Made by a program: the position numbers and the translations under genes. This document shows positions 12,326 to 23,373 of a stretch of 64,000 nt of DNA, piece after piece. Positions within the stretch are counted from its first letter, which is position 1. Each line of letters opens with the position of its first letter. Origin of the DNA: Allantophomopsis cytisporea (Eukaryota > Ascomycota > Leotiomycetes > Phacidiales > Phacidiaceae); the NCBI GenBank assembly GCA_024752435.1, contig CP103035.1:1798001-1862000 (forward strand), in the 5' to 3' direction. The notes under the pieces were generated by a model. The model saw only the letters and a list, made by a program, of their open reading frames with translations. It did not search any database and was not told the origin of the DNA.

Positions 12326-12780
12326 CTTTTTTTTATTGTTGGTTTATTTATTGACCCGGATCTTCCAGAGATCTGGTAGCCAAAAGAGATGAAGTAACAA
12401 GAAAGAATGTATGAATAAGAACCAAAGAATTAATAAGAAAATCGACAGCAGATCTTTTCTTTTTAATATGTAAGCCGAAGGAAGAAAGGAGGGACGCTCG
12501 GGGTGGGCGGTGGGGGGGGGGTAAAGGGTAATTGTAATGTTCGTATTTTTTTTTTCTTTCGAAAGAGTGATTTCGGCGGGTTCAGCGTTAGAGCGGTAGA
12601 GCACACGCTGGTATAGGATAGTATGGGATGGTATAGTCTGGCAATGACGTTGTAATCGGTTGTCGGGAGATCAACAGTCAGGGTTGGTGCCTGTATGGAT
12701 TGCGTAGGGCGATAGTCTAAAGTGCTACTGATATGGTACCTTGTGGTCGAGTCGATCAATGTCTGAACAAGGTAGAGGAG

Positions 12781-12807
12781 AGTAGTAGTAGTAGTAGTAG
12801 TAGTAGT
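12781..12807. repeat. (AGT)9 microsatellite
   Basis: Nine perfect AGT units, about 455 bases upstream of the phospholipase start codon. No reading frame uses it as coding sequence. Confidence 0.95.
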
Positions 12808-13040
12808 GATGGTAGTATGTAGTAGCAGATATGCGTCGTCCTGTTTAAGGGCTAGATTATGAGGAATGGATTTCTTGAAGTCGACCGGTTTTGCACGTTG
12901 AGGGATGAGATTGGGTCTGAGATTTGTGAGGAAGTGGAGTTGAAGTTGGTTGAATAATGGACGAACGGATGTATGTAACAGTGGGGATCACGATACATAT
13001 ATATGAAAGATCAATAGCAGGTGATGAGACACGCACAAGT

Positions 13041-13082
13041 GAGAGGAGAGGAGAGGAGAGGAGAGGGAGGGAGGGAGGGAGA
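13041..13082. repeat. Purine repeat, (GAGGA)n then (GGGA)n
   Basis: GAGAG/GAGGA units followed by GGGA units; the plus strand is all purine. Such mirror-like purine tracts can be slippery in replication. It belongs to the repeat cluster upstream of the phospholipase gene. Confidence 0.85.
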
Positions 13083-13138
13083 GTGGCAGAGCAGTCCTTG
13101 GTACTAGGTAGTATATAAGCATCCGTATGTGTTATGTG

Positions 13139-13140
13139 AC

Positions 13141-13176
<36 letters not shown>

Positions 13177-13179
13177 ATA

Positions 13180-13215
<36 letters not shown>

Positions 13216-13275
13216 TGTATGTATGTATGTATGTATGTAGTAGTATGTGTATGTATGGATGGATGTATATATGGA
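13139..13275. repeat. Compound (AT)n-(ATGT)n-(GGAT)n microsatellite
   Basis: A perfect AT run from about 13140 to 13164 passes into interrupted AT/GTAT, then about thirteen ATGT units (13187-13239), then GGAT-like units to about 13275. The frames it produces (poly-YIYI or MYVC repeats) are artefacts of the repeat and are not genes. Confidence 0.95.
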
Positions 13276-15613
13276 TGGATCTACCTATCCAAATTGCTTG
13301 CTCGACTTTCTTAGCTTCTGCTGACGGAGTGAACTTCCCTTGCCAAGAACTTATAAGTACGGTACTAACCAACCTCATACATACCCAAAGTAGGTAAGTA
13401 AGTGTACGCTTCTATGTTTATTCGATATCTCTATTCGTTCCCTCCGCATACTCGCATACTACATATCCCTACCTCTTTTAGAATAGCAGTCTGATGTGAG
13501 GTGAGGTAAGTTTGGGCATTGCGGGGCAGTGTACACAGGTAGAATAAGGCAGACAAATACAAAAAAGTTAATTTATCGCACTTTCTTCATCCTTCGGTGG
13601 AGTAATCCGTGGGAGATGCGCACATAGCTCATCACATAGGCCGGTAAGCGGCACTCAAGCTGCTTTCTACTCGCGATGGATGAGATGTCATTCGTCCTCA
13701 TCGCTGCACTCTACCGACGTGGCTGGTACCTCGCATATCTCGTACATCCAACTTACTTGGTAGAGCAAGTAAGCACTGGCAAGGTGACGGGAGGGAGGGT
13801 AGGATGCGAAGCAAGCAGCTGATGAATATCCCTAGGTAAGTCCCTAAGCAGTAACTTATGAGGAGGCTGATGCATACATAATCCTTGCATAAAGTCTGTG
13901 ATCCGCAGTACAGTCAGGGAGTTGTATGCATGTATGAATATGTATTCCATCCTTCGAAGGATTGAGATCAGATCCCTTGGATATCGTATTGGAGAAGCAA
14001 AGAGAACTTCTGGATGCACATTACCTTACGATACGACGTATTTTGCACCACTGTGTACATACTCTCGGGTAGTTGAACTCGGATAAGAGTACGGTAAAGG
14101 GTAAAGATCGAGTAGTTACACAATCCATCTCATCGAATCCCACAATAACGCCATGCGACAGGACGAAACGACAATACTAATATGTATGTACACATTATTA
14201 TTGTAGGGCAAAGTCATCCATCATCCACCATTCATCCACTGGTAAGTCAGGGCCACCTGGGGTATGCTGGATGGAGCCTGCGCCCCACTCGACAACTTGT
14301 CATTCAGCTGTACAGGCGGTACATTGCTGATGGACAAACTCTACCGACATATTTCCTCTCCGCCTTCGAAAGCCGCGTACGCAGTTGAAAGTCAGCAGCC
14401 AAGATACCTTCTTAAGCATGAAATCACTGTCGAACACAATCAACTAAACTCTCACATCTCAGCCTCTTTACCGAGTCCAGCCAACGACACTCTATCTGTC
14501 CAGTTGACTCTCGATCGCTACTTATTGTGAATATACCGCTGACCGATGATGTCAGGGTCAGTTCTCATTCCCATAATTAGGGCTAGCACTTGGAAATTAG
14601 TCCGATCTTGGCTCAGTTCGAAATAGAAAATACCGGTGGTTGCGCATTCACAATCCAGTTTATGATGCTGTGACCTCGATTTCACCCTCCACCAGGCTCC
14701 ACACCCGAGACGCCGAGCAACCCGGTTGTATGTCTCTTTGGCCCGACCCTGCATGAACACGCGTATCTGTTTTTATAGACTCCATTAGTCACGATAGTAT
14801 AGAGCTAGAAGAGCCTCAAGTTACTAAGCCGTGGAGTCGGGGAGATAAATACATTTGTAGCGCACGAGCTTGTCGGTAAACTCGGAGTATTTCTCCTTGC
14901 CTCTCGGACTTATGAAAGCCATGAAAGTCCATCTTATATCCTGTCATCTGCAAATCTTGCATAAGTCTTCGGTCGACCTGCTCTGGACTCTTGGCATGAT
15001 GAGTTGATATCAGATTTGAAGCTTGATGTGCGTATGATTTGAGATCCGAGTGGCAACTCAGAGCTCGGAACTTGCGGACTTAGGAAAATGAACAAGACTG
15101 ATCCCGAGGTCGACATGTGCGGAGCGAAGCTCCAGTTCAGGATCGCGCAATGCTGCTGAGAGAGATCGACGTACTTCGATAGAGCATCAGATTGTGGAGG
15201 ACGTTATCACCAAAGATCCACGATCATGTTATGGTTGTAGATTTATTATTTGGCTTGCCTGAACTGTGAAGAATCATACTGCGACGTTGATCGAAGGAGG
15301 TAACATCAAGAAGAAGAGCAGAGAGGTAAGCATAAATCTACAATGTAACAAGACATTTCATTTCGTAAGTACTCTTTATTTCTTATTTTCAAAATCTCTG
15401 TCAGTGCTCAATCCTCATGCGCTGGCGGAAGAGGATAATCATGTGATGGTTGCCATGCCAACGACGTGGCGCAAAGTCGCCCATCAAATCAATAGCCTGA
15501 GGAGTGATTACCGTAAGAAAACAAATAACAATCGACAACCTTCAATTCATCATTAAGATCAATGACTCTTCTTGTATACCCATAAAAATATCATTCACGC
15601 GTGGCAAGTCATC

Positions 15614-18600
15614 ATGGACGACGAATCCCCACCAAAGCGCGTTACACGCGCACGAGCTGCAAGGTCCGAAAATACAATTAAGACTACCAAGATCACAACT
15701 GCCGCTTCTAGAGCAAAGGCCGCGAAGCCAAAGGCAACAACTCCCACAAAGAGAAAGACACGCGCAGATGAGGACGAAGAACATAACAACCAAGACGAGA
15801 TGGATATAGCACCAAAAAAGGGAAGGGGAAGACCTAAGAGGCAAATGATTCAGGAGCCAGAGCCAGTGCCAGAGCCTGAGGAGGAGACCATCGAGATTGC
15901 CCCAGTCAAGCCAGCCACAACTCGCAGCAGCAGAAAGACAACCACAACAAAGGAGCTTACTGAGGAGACTCCAGCACCAGTTCCTACAAAGGCCACTCGA
16001 GGACGGTCTAAGAAGACTGCCGAGGAGACTCCCATAGAAGCACCGAAAACACGGGGACGACCGAAAAAGGTTGCTATCGCGAAAGAGCCAGAGGAGGAAA
16101 TCGTCGAGGCTGCACCAGTCAGAAAAACCACTCGTGCTTCCACAACAGTGGCAAAGAAACCAGCGATGGCGACCAAAAAGGTTACATTCAAGGATACCGA
16201 GCCGGACAAGGAGAACATTATGCCTTCCAGAACCACACGTGGGAAAGCGGAGATTATTGAGGAGCCCAAAGGCCTCAAAGCCAAACCAGTCAGAAAACCT
16301 GCCGCCAAACGCGCAACGCGTGGTCGGAAGACAGCTGAGCCAGAGCCAGAGTCTGAGGCGGAGAAGGAAAAACCTACCATCGCACCACTCAGTCCTAAGA
16401 AGGCTACGCAAGTTTCGGCATCAAAGGAGAGCGGATCAGATGATGAGCTTGCTACGATGGAAAAGACACCAATGCGACCTCTTCATCGAAGTCCTGTCAA
16501 AGTTCCAGGCAGTCTTTTCGGAACAGCAAAGAAGCTGGACTTCACGACCTCGATCACAGCGAATAAGGCTGATATTCCAAAGGGACCTGACTTCGGTGCT
16601 TCGATTCTTGCAAGTCCAGCCCGAAGACCTCCACCATCTCCCTACAAGGATGCATTGAAGGCTTCTCCCCATCGTCTTAACTTGAGCGAATCTAAGCTTG
16701 AGTCCCCTTTCAAGACTGCCCCAAAGCCAACATCATCTTTCAAAGAATCCTTACTTCAGTCACCGGCACGACGACCACCTTCCCCCACGAAAACAAACCA
16801 ACTTGGATCTCCAAGTCGTGGTGGTCCAAACAGCTTTGCATCATCTATGACACCACAAGTTCGACGATTCGATATCTCTAAGTTCGGAACGCCTAAAACC
16901 ACTACCAAAAATTTGTTTAGATCTACCGAAATCGCTCCTGCTAGTGTTGCAAGACCACACACTACTGCTCCAAAGCGCTTTCAATCAAGACCTCTCCCGA
17001 GCTTTTCGATGAATGCTCCACAGTTATCATTCTCTGGTAGACTTTCATCTGTGATGCCACGCGAGACTGATCCTGTTGCATCTCCACGACGACCAGAAAA
17101 AGCGACACTTGTAGAATCAGCTGAGCCAGCTACTGAGAACCAGTCCGGAGTTGTGGAATCGATCCCAGAAGAAACCACCGAGACGAACGGTGTAGAAAAT
17201 GAAGAGGAGTTGGATGAAGCCCCTGGTCCCGATCCACTGTTGAGCAGCACAAGAAGTACAACACCTCCAACATCTCCACCACAGAGTGTCCGACCTCCGC
17301 AGTTCTTTGACTTGCGTGTGCCAGCTGAAGATCCTTTTCAGGATTCCGACTCTGAGGATGAGCTTGCGTCAGGTTCGCCAAAGTTTTCTCCAGCACCTCT
17401 TCGTCACTTCAATATATCCACAAATGACTTCGCAATTCCAGCATCCCCAAGATTCACCGCACTCGGCGCAACTCCAAGGGCAAAAGAAGCCGCTCCTGCT
17501 CCCGAGCCACAGACCTTCAGCCGCAGGGAATCTGCTAGACTTCGCCGTTCAGCTGTGGGTATGACACCGTTGGCACATCAATTAGGTGAATGGATGGCTG
17601 CCAGTTTAGAGACATCAGAAAACGAGGAGATGCCGGAAAAGGTTGAAATTAGCAATACTGAGCAGGTGGTACAATCACCAACGGCAGCGTTGGCATTCCA
17701 ACGTCAGCTTCACGATAGTCCTGCTGTTTCTAATGCATCCCCTTTCAGGACCACTTTCTTCGAGGATGAAATGGTAGTCCTTGATGATGCGGTTGCTGAG
17801 GTTGAGGATGTTGACGAGGATGAGCTTAGTCCTGTGGAACCTGACGAAGAGGACTTTGCATTTGCTGCAGAGGCAGATGAGATGTCGTTGATTGCAGCAG
17901 ACCAAGGGGATGGGATCATGCAAGATAACGAGAACTCTCACGACATCTTCGGTGAGGATATCGAACCAACAGAGGAGGATTACCAAGCCATCGTGGATGC
18001 TATCAACCAAGCGGGAAACACTTCCCCGGATAACAGCCAGCTCTCGGAAGCTAGTCAAGAATATGGAGATGAGAATGCTACCCCAGAAGATCCCGTTGTT
18101 GTCGTTGAAGAGTATGCTCCAGCACCAGCTGAGGTCACTCCAGCTCGCCCAATGGCCAACCGAGTCTTTCACACTGTATCTAAAGTTCCTCTGAAACCTG
18201 CTGCGGAGCATACGCCCAAGAACGCCTCCCCAATGAAGCGTAGCGCAACTGTTTCTCGTCTTCCTTCGAAACGGTTGAGCTCCAGTGGCTCTTCCCGTTC
18301 CTTCACCCCTATCAAACGCACTCCTCAACAATCCCGTTTCACTTCCCTCATGCCTCCGCCATCACCCAATGTTATTCCATCCAATGTTGCAACACCTTCT
18401 CGCACTCCTCGTCCGGATCTAAATCCCGAGACGTTGAGAGGTGCTGTTGTGTTTGTTGATGTACACACTACTGAAGGTGCGGATGCAAGTGGAATCTTTG
18501 TTGAGTTGCTTGTGCAGATGGGAGCTCGATGCGTGAAGAGCTGGAACTGGGGTGGTGAGGAGAAAGTAGGTATAACTCACGTTGTGTTTAAAGATGGTGG

Positions 18601-19304
18601 CAAGAAGACCATGGAGCGGATTAGAGAGAGCAATGGTGTAGTGTTATGTGTCGGTGTTGGATGGGTTCTTGAGTAAGTCACCGAAAACACGTTCAAGGTC
18701 TCTACTGATATCCGATAGTTGCGAAAGAGAGAACAAATGGCTCGACGAATCACTCTACGCTGTAGACACATCATTGATCCCACGAGGCGGTGCCCGTCGC
18801 CGCAAGAGCATGGAACCAAAAGCTCTCGCCAACCTCAATGGCACCCTCGTCCCGCACATCTCCACCCCCCGAGCTCAAATCCCCACGATCTCCCCAACCA
18901 AGGAATTTCTCAACCTCGACACCCCCCAATCCACCACCATGGACCGCCGCGCAAGCACAACCTGGGTGCGCTCCCCCGCCTCCTCCCCCGACGACCTCGA
19001 ACTCAGCCCCCTCCCCCCAACGCCCAAGACCGTCGACGTTCGCCGCTACGTCGAGAATCTCGGCGTCGACGACAGCGACGATGAGAGCGAGGCCCCCGAC
19101 ACCCCCGGCTTCCTCGACGGCAAGGCCGTGCAGATGACGGCGCCGGTCAGGAAATTCCGCGATGACGACGAGGATGAGCTTGCGCTTGGGAAGGATGTTG
19201 ATACGGGCCTTATGCATCGCTTGCTTGCTGCTAGGCGGAAGAGCTTGCAGTTTGCTCCTAAGGTTGGGAGTCGTTTGAATCCAGACTTTGCGGCGGGGTT
19301 GTAG
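15614..19304 (+). CDS. Large AT-hook and BRCT-domain nuclear protein
   Basis: Exons are 15614-18672 and 18719-19304 with a 46-base intron inside the BRCT domain; splicing restores GWVLDCERENKWLDES, the end of a BRCT fold. The product is 1214 residues. The start MDDESPPKR is preferred to an in-frame ATG 42 bases upstream because it is followed at once by the basic tail. RGRPK AT-hook-like motifs lie near residues 71-75 and 145-150, in a Lys/Arg/Thr/Pro-rich region. A KEN box sits at 199-201. Many SP/TP sites follow, including a near-repeat ASPARRPPPSP / QSPARRPPSP at about 332-392. Acidic clusters lie at about 715-830, and the BRCT is at about 935-1035. This suggests a chromatin protein under cell-cycle control. 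Microcephalin-like or DNA-damage BRCT proteins are possible relatives, but no orthology can be claimed. Confidence 0.88.
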
Positions 19305-19862
19305 GGAGTGGGGTTTGAGTTGGGTTTGCTTGGAGTTTGTTTGGATTTATGGGCTTGGGCTGCGTTGCTGGGCGGCTTTTTTTGGAGTGGTGTTTGGTTG
19401 ATTGGGATTGGGATTGGGATTGGACTGGGACTGAGCTCGGGCTGGGCTGGGAATGGGCTGGGATATTTGTTTGTGTAAGCATTGAAATGAAGTATCATTT
19501 GTGCTCTTGGATTCATCTTGGCATTGTGGATGATTGAGCTTGGGCATCGTGGAAAACTGAGCTTGAAATGATTTGTCAAATTCTTGAGTAGCAGTGGTGT
19601 TCATTATATGCATTGCAGCCTGTAGATAGGTTTACTGCACATGGTATTACAGTAGTGAAAACATCATCACTGCGGGTTTTGGTGGCGGTGTTCTGTCATT
19701 GTGTATTCTTTTTTCGAATCACTTTGATAATAGCAAGAACCTTGCAGCACGATATTCTCAAACAAGCATTGGTACAATGGGAATAATACATTGGCTAATC
19801 TAGACAGCAGAAGACATAGGAGCTCTCACTAGAGTACATACTTAATACGAAAGCATGGTTAT
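19305..19862. other. Convergent spacer with G-rich repeats
   Basis: Spacer between the stop codons of the BRCT gene (plus) and the GH72 gene (minus). It contains GGGATT tandem units and related G-rich sequence at about 19396-19460, which look telomere-like by eye but are imperfect and short. No coding frame is supported. Confidence 0.5.
19396..19460. repeat. Degenerate (GGGATT)n G-rich tract
   Basis: Three perfect TTGGGA/GGGATT units followed by degenerate GGACTGGGACTGAGC and GGGCTGGGCTGGG units. It lies in the 3' flank of the BRCT gene. It could fold as a G-rich structure; it is too short to be a telomere remnant with confidence. Confidence 0.7.
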
Positions 19863-21562
19863 CTACAAAAGGACCATAGTAATACCGCTTGCGAAGAAGA
19901 CAGCAACGTACGCGCTCAAGTGAAGAAGACCAACACCACCGAATGAGGAGTTAAGCGAGGAAGCAGAGCTGGTGGAGGAAGAGGAGGTAGAGGAGGCAGC
20001 AGAGTTGGAGAGGGAGACGGTGCCAGATCCCGCAGTAGCAGTGGCGACCGCAGTGACGGTTCCAGTTCCGGCAGTACCAGCCTGGCTGAGCAGGGTCGAG
20101 CACGCAGATGCGGTAGTCGCCTTCTGGGTGGAAGCCAAGCCGGAGAAGTCGCAGGCGTCAGCGGCGGAGCTCTGCGCCTTGTAGTACTGGTTCATTGCCC
20201 ACGAGAGCTTCTGGGAGCTGGAGCATGGGGAGTAGGCTCCGTAGACACCGCTGGTTGCGTTGCTGGCGAATCCGGCGCAATAATCTCCATCAGCGAGACC
20301 GCAGAGGTAGTCGAACTCGGTGGTGATGTCATCGGATGAGATGTCGGATGCCGCCACACAGCCAAGAGACTCTACCATGCAGGAGCAAAGCTCGGAGTTG
20401 GCAATCGGTGGCAGGTTGCTGGAGGCTGCCCAGGCGGAGCCGACGGTTGGGCAGGATCGGGCCTCGGTGTAGGTGTTGGTGTAGGAGGCTGAGTTGGTGC
20501 TGCTTGGTAGACCGCTGCTGGTTGCCTTGGCAATCTGGCTGGAGAGGGAGGTGAAGTCGGAAAGCTTGCTAGCGGAACTACCGGAGATGGAAACAAGACC
20601 GTAGTCATTGTCCTCTTCGAAGTACTCGTAGACAACACCACCAGACCAGACCTCAGTCATGTCGTCACCAAAGATGGCTTGGACTTCTGTGAATTCTCTT
20701 GGGGATGGGCTGTTGCATCCGTACTCAGCGAAGAAAGCAGGGACAGAGTAGTTACGGAATTCCTCAGTGCGGTCGGAGTAGCCAGATTCAGTATAGGAAG
20801 AATCACCGCACCAAGAATAGATGTTGTAGCCCCAGAAGTCAATGGAATCAGCGCTATCGCCACAGTTGAAGTAGTCGGCAAGGTTGTTTCGAATGCTGGC
20901 ATCGTCATTGGTAGCATATCCAACTCCAATGTCACGGTAACCTTTAGCTTTGATGTATGCCTTCATATCACGAACAGCGGCCTTGACGTAGGCGCTGGCA
21001 TCGGTGTTGTTCTTGTCGTTGGAAACTTCATTTCCTGCGAAGAAACCCAGAGTGTTTGTGTAGTTGGCCATCGCATCGACAACGGCTGCATATTCGGCGA
21101 ACAACTCGGTAGTCCATGAGGGATCGCTTCGGTCGATAGAGTTGTCTGGGTTTGAGAGATCTTGCAAAACATAGATACCAGCATCTTGAAGCAAGTTCAT
21201 ACAGGCACTGTGATCGTTGGAAGCATTGATAGCATACACACGAATAGTGTTGGTTCCTAGCTCTTGAAACAATGGAACATCTCTTGCACACGCGGCTTCG
21301 TCCGCGAGAGGATCCGTAAAGCTAGCATCGGAGTCTGAGCTGACATCCGGCTGATATGCGACACCCCTGATGATGAATTCAGAGCCGTTGGTCTTGTAAA
21401 AGAAGTGTTTGCCCTGGTGAGTGTTAATATGGATGCTTTTCTTCAGGGTGTTTGACATACTTCAATGACGATGGGGTCAACGTCTGCTTTAACAGATCCT
21501 GCCAAGAGCACAGCTCCTGAAATGATTGCCGTCGCGGCGGACGCGATTCCGTATGACTTCAT
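19863..21562 (-). CDS. GH72 1,3-beta-glucanosyltransferase with X8 domain, GPI-anchored (Gas/Gel family)
   Basis: Exons are 21562-21461 and 21413-19863, with a 47-base intron (GTATGT...CACCAG), giving 550 residues. Exon 1 encodes a signal peptide and DPIVIE, which joins GKHFFYKTNGSEF, the classic start of the GH72 domain. The acid/base is Glu163 in GNEVSND and the nucleophile is Glu264 in FFAEYGC. A cysteine-rich X8 (CBM43) module spans about 355-456. A Ser/Thr-rich stretch and hydrophobic GPI tail follow. The enzyme cuts and rejoins beta-1,3-glucan chains at the plasma membrane and wall. Both the length and the catalytic spacing match yeast Gas1 and Aspergillus Gel proteins. The unspliced frame would start inside the intron, so the two-exon model is required. 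Confidence 0.95.
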
Positions 21563-23059
21563 TTTTAATGTGATAAAGCGTTCACAAGGTCGGTATAGCT
21601 TGGTCCCTTGTCGTCGAGGCGGTTAAAAGGTTGATTTAATGTTCCGAAGACGGGCAAAGTTCACTTCTCGAATTCTTTCAATATAGAAGAAAACAGTGCT
21701 CGCTCGCCAGATTAGAGATTTTAAAAGAGAGACTTAAAAATAAAAAATGAGAGACTTAAGGAGCGGAAGTATGGTAGGCTGAGCGACGAAGAGGAGCCTC
21801 AATAAATATGAAAGTTGATATGACAGAAAGAAGGAAGTGGTAGATTCAAATTGGAAGTAGAAGCATCACAAAATGAAATTGTATGAGTGAAAGCGAGAGA
21901 CAGCTTGTAAAACATACCATTCTGTTGGTGTATTTAATGAACTCAGTTAGGAAATATACCCCGGTCGTCAATGTCATTAGATGGGGACCTTTTGCGTACT
22001 CTAATGATGGTGGAGCCAGCTGCGACATTTGGACGCGCGGTATCTCCATACTTGTCGGACAGTCGGACTAATCGTAAATGCTTTATCCTCGATTCCATGA
22101 ACGAAGGACTTCGTATAAAGTGCTGCGTTCCTCACTTGTAGAACTCTCCTGACATCGAAGCATTGTTACTTATAAGAGCTGCGTATAGTGTTCAGAAGAC
22201 GCAAGAGGTAATTGTGTCGACTGTTCGAGAACACATCGCGGAGGCCTGTAAGGGCGATCAATTCGCTAGAGTTCGACGTGCATCCAATAGGACAAAACAG
22301 GTACATATTCTAATATATGCTGTTAGCATAGACGTCCTCTCAACTTTCTCTCGATGTTCCTCATAGCATCGTCTTCCCAAGAAACTGGAAATTGGTAATG
22401 AAATTCCGACCCTTTAATTGTTTAGTTATGATGTTGTAGATATACGAAGTAATTTCCTTGCGTTCGTAAAGTAGGGTTACGTGTCTTGCACGAGCCAGCC
22501 GAAACAGCATCACTAAGATCATCGAGCGAACTTCCCTTCGAAGATATATTCTAGTAAGGTGGCAGTGTATGGATGATATCGACACCAGCCCCAATAGAAG
22601 CCATGAGCAAAAATGTCGACAAACGTCTAGAGACTTCTCCGTATTAGGGGTCCAATTGGCTTGACAGAGAATAAGGATCTCCCTATCAGTTAGGGAGTGG
22701 ACAGATAAGATGGTATATTCACGTGATCATGCCCACCACATCTGATTCTCCTTACTGCATCCATCACTTCGTTATGTGCATCACTGCCACCGGGTGACTA
22801 TTCTCGACGCTTTCGAACGCCCGAACGCCCGAACGCCCGAACGCCCGAGTACCAGGACATGGTTACTCGTCAGAGTCAGTTGTGAAATACAATGCGCAGG
22901 AACACTTCTGCGCCTCTTAAGTTGAGCACAACGTCGATCGATGCTGACAGACTAACGTCGTAAGGACCAAAACAGTGTCTTGAGAGCGCATCGATATTTG
23001 TGGAGCCCTGCAGCCACGAGGTTAAAACGAATAAGAAAAACGGCAAAATTTTCAAAAAA
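21563..23059. other. Gene-free spacer
   Basis: About 1.5 kb holding the GH72 promoter, an 8-base tandem repeat (22814-22845) and no supported coding frame, running up to the 3' end of the 5S rRNA gene. Confidence 0.5.
22814..22845. repeat. Four perfect tandem copies of CGAACGCC
   Basis: An 8-base unit repeated four times without error, followed by a partial CGAG. It lies about 215 bases from the 3' end of the 5S gene and is not coding. Confidence 0.95.
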
Positions 23060-23060
23060 A
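23054..23060 (-). terminator. Pol III T-run of the 5S gene
   Basis: Seven consecutive T residues on the minus strand at the 3' end of the 5S rRNA, the standard RNA polymerase III termination signal. Confidence 0.8.
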
Positions 23061-23178
23061 CATACAACAGTAGGGATTCGCTGGTGGTCACCCACCCAAC
23101 TACTAGTCTACCGATCTGAGGCTTGCGTATGGCAGAGCGGACGGGATGCCCGAGTCTCCTCAGTCTATGGTCGTATGT
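23060..23178 (-). rRNA. 5S ribosomal RNA
   Basis: On the minus strand the sequence starts ACATACGACCATAG and ends CTGTTGTATGT, so the two ends pair to form helix I; the length is 119 nt. It contains the conserved CATCCCGTCCGCTCTGCC, the AGTAGTTGGGTGGGTGACC block and CACCAGCGAAT, all typical of ascomycete 5S rRNA and covering the internal Pol III control region. A run of seven T on the transcribed strand follows at once (23060-23054) and should act as the Pol III terminator. Filamentous ascomycetes carry single 5S genes scattered in the genome, which fits this isolated copy. Confidence 0.95.
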
Positions 23179-23373
23179 GACGGCTAGAGGGGTTGTTGGT
23201 ATTGTATTGATAGAATAGTCTGATATTCAGGTGTAATTCAGGTGTAATTGGGTTGTCTTTTCCTAGGGGGGATGGGTATGCGTACAAAACAAAACTCTTT
23301 TTGTATGGGAAGTTTGTCTAGCAGTACAGGACCAATCACCAAATAAGAACAGACAAGATCATTCTGGTCATAT

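Larger units (their letters stand above)
12326..15613. other. Long intergenic region with microsatellites
   Basis: About 3.3 kb between two divergent genes (phospholipase on minus, BRCT protein on plus). The left part has homopolymer tracts (runs of T, G and A near 12326-12560) and the simple repeats listed separately at 12781-13275. From 13300 to 15600 I see no gene; the frames there lack any family motif. The last few hundred bases are pyrimidine/adenine-rich and probably hold the 5' UTR of the BRCT gene. Confidence 0.5.

Noticed and set aside
13129..13378. Frames of YIYI and MYVC repeats on both strands
   Set aside because: Direct translations of the AT/ATGT microsatellite.
15542..16411. 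289-codon antisense frame over the BRCT gene
   Set aside because: It mirrors the low-complexity Lys/Pro-rich coding strand; composition (Leu/Cys/Arg) is that of an antisense shadow and the plus-strand gene is clearly real.
22814..22845. Possible CRISPR-like array
   Set aside because: Direct 8-base tandem repeats without spacers, in a eukaryotic genome.
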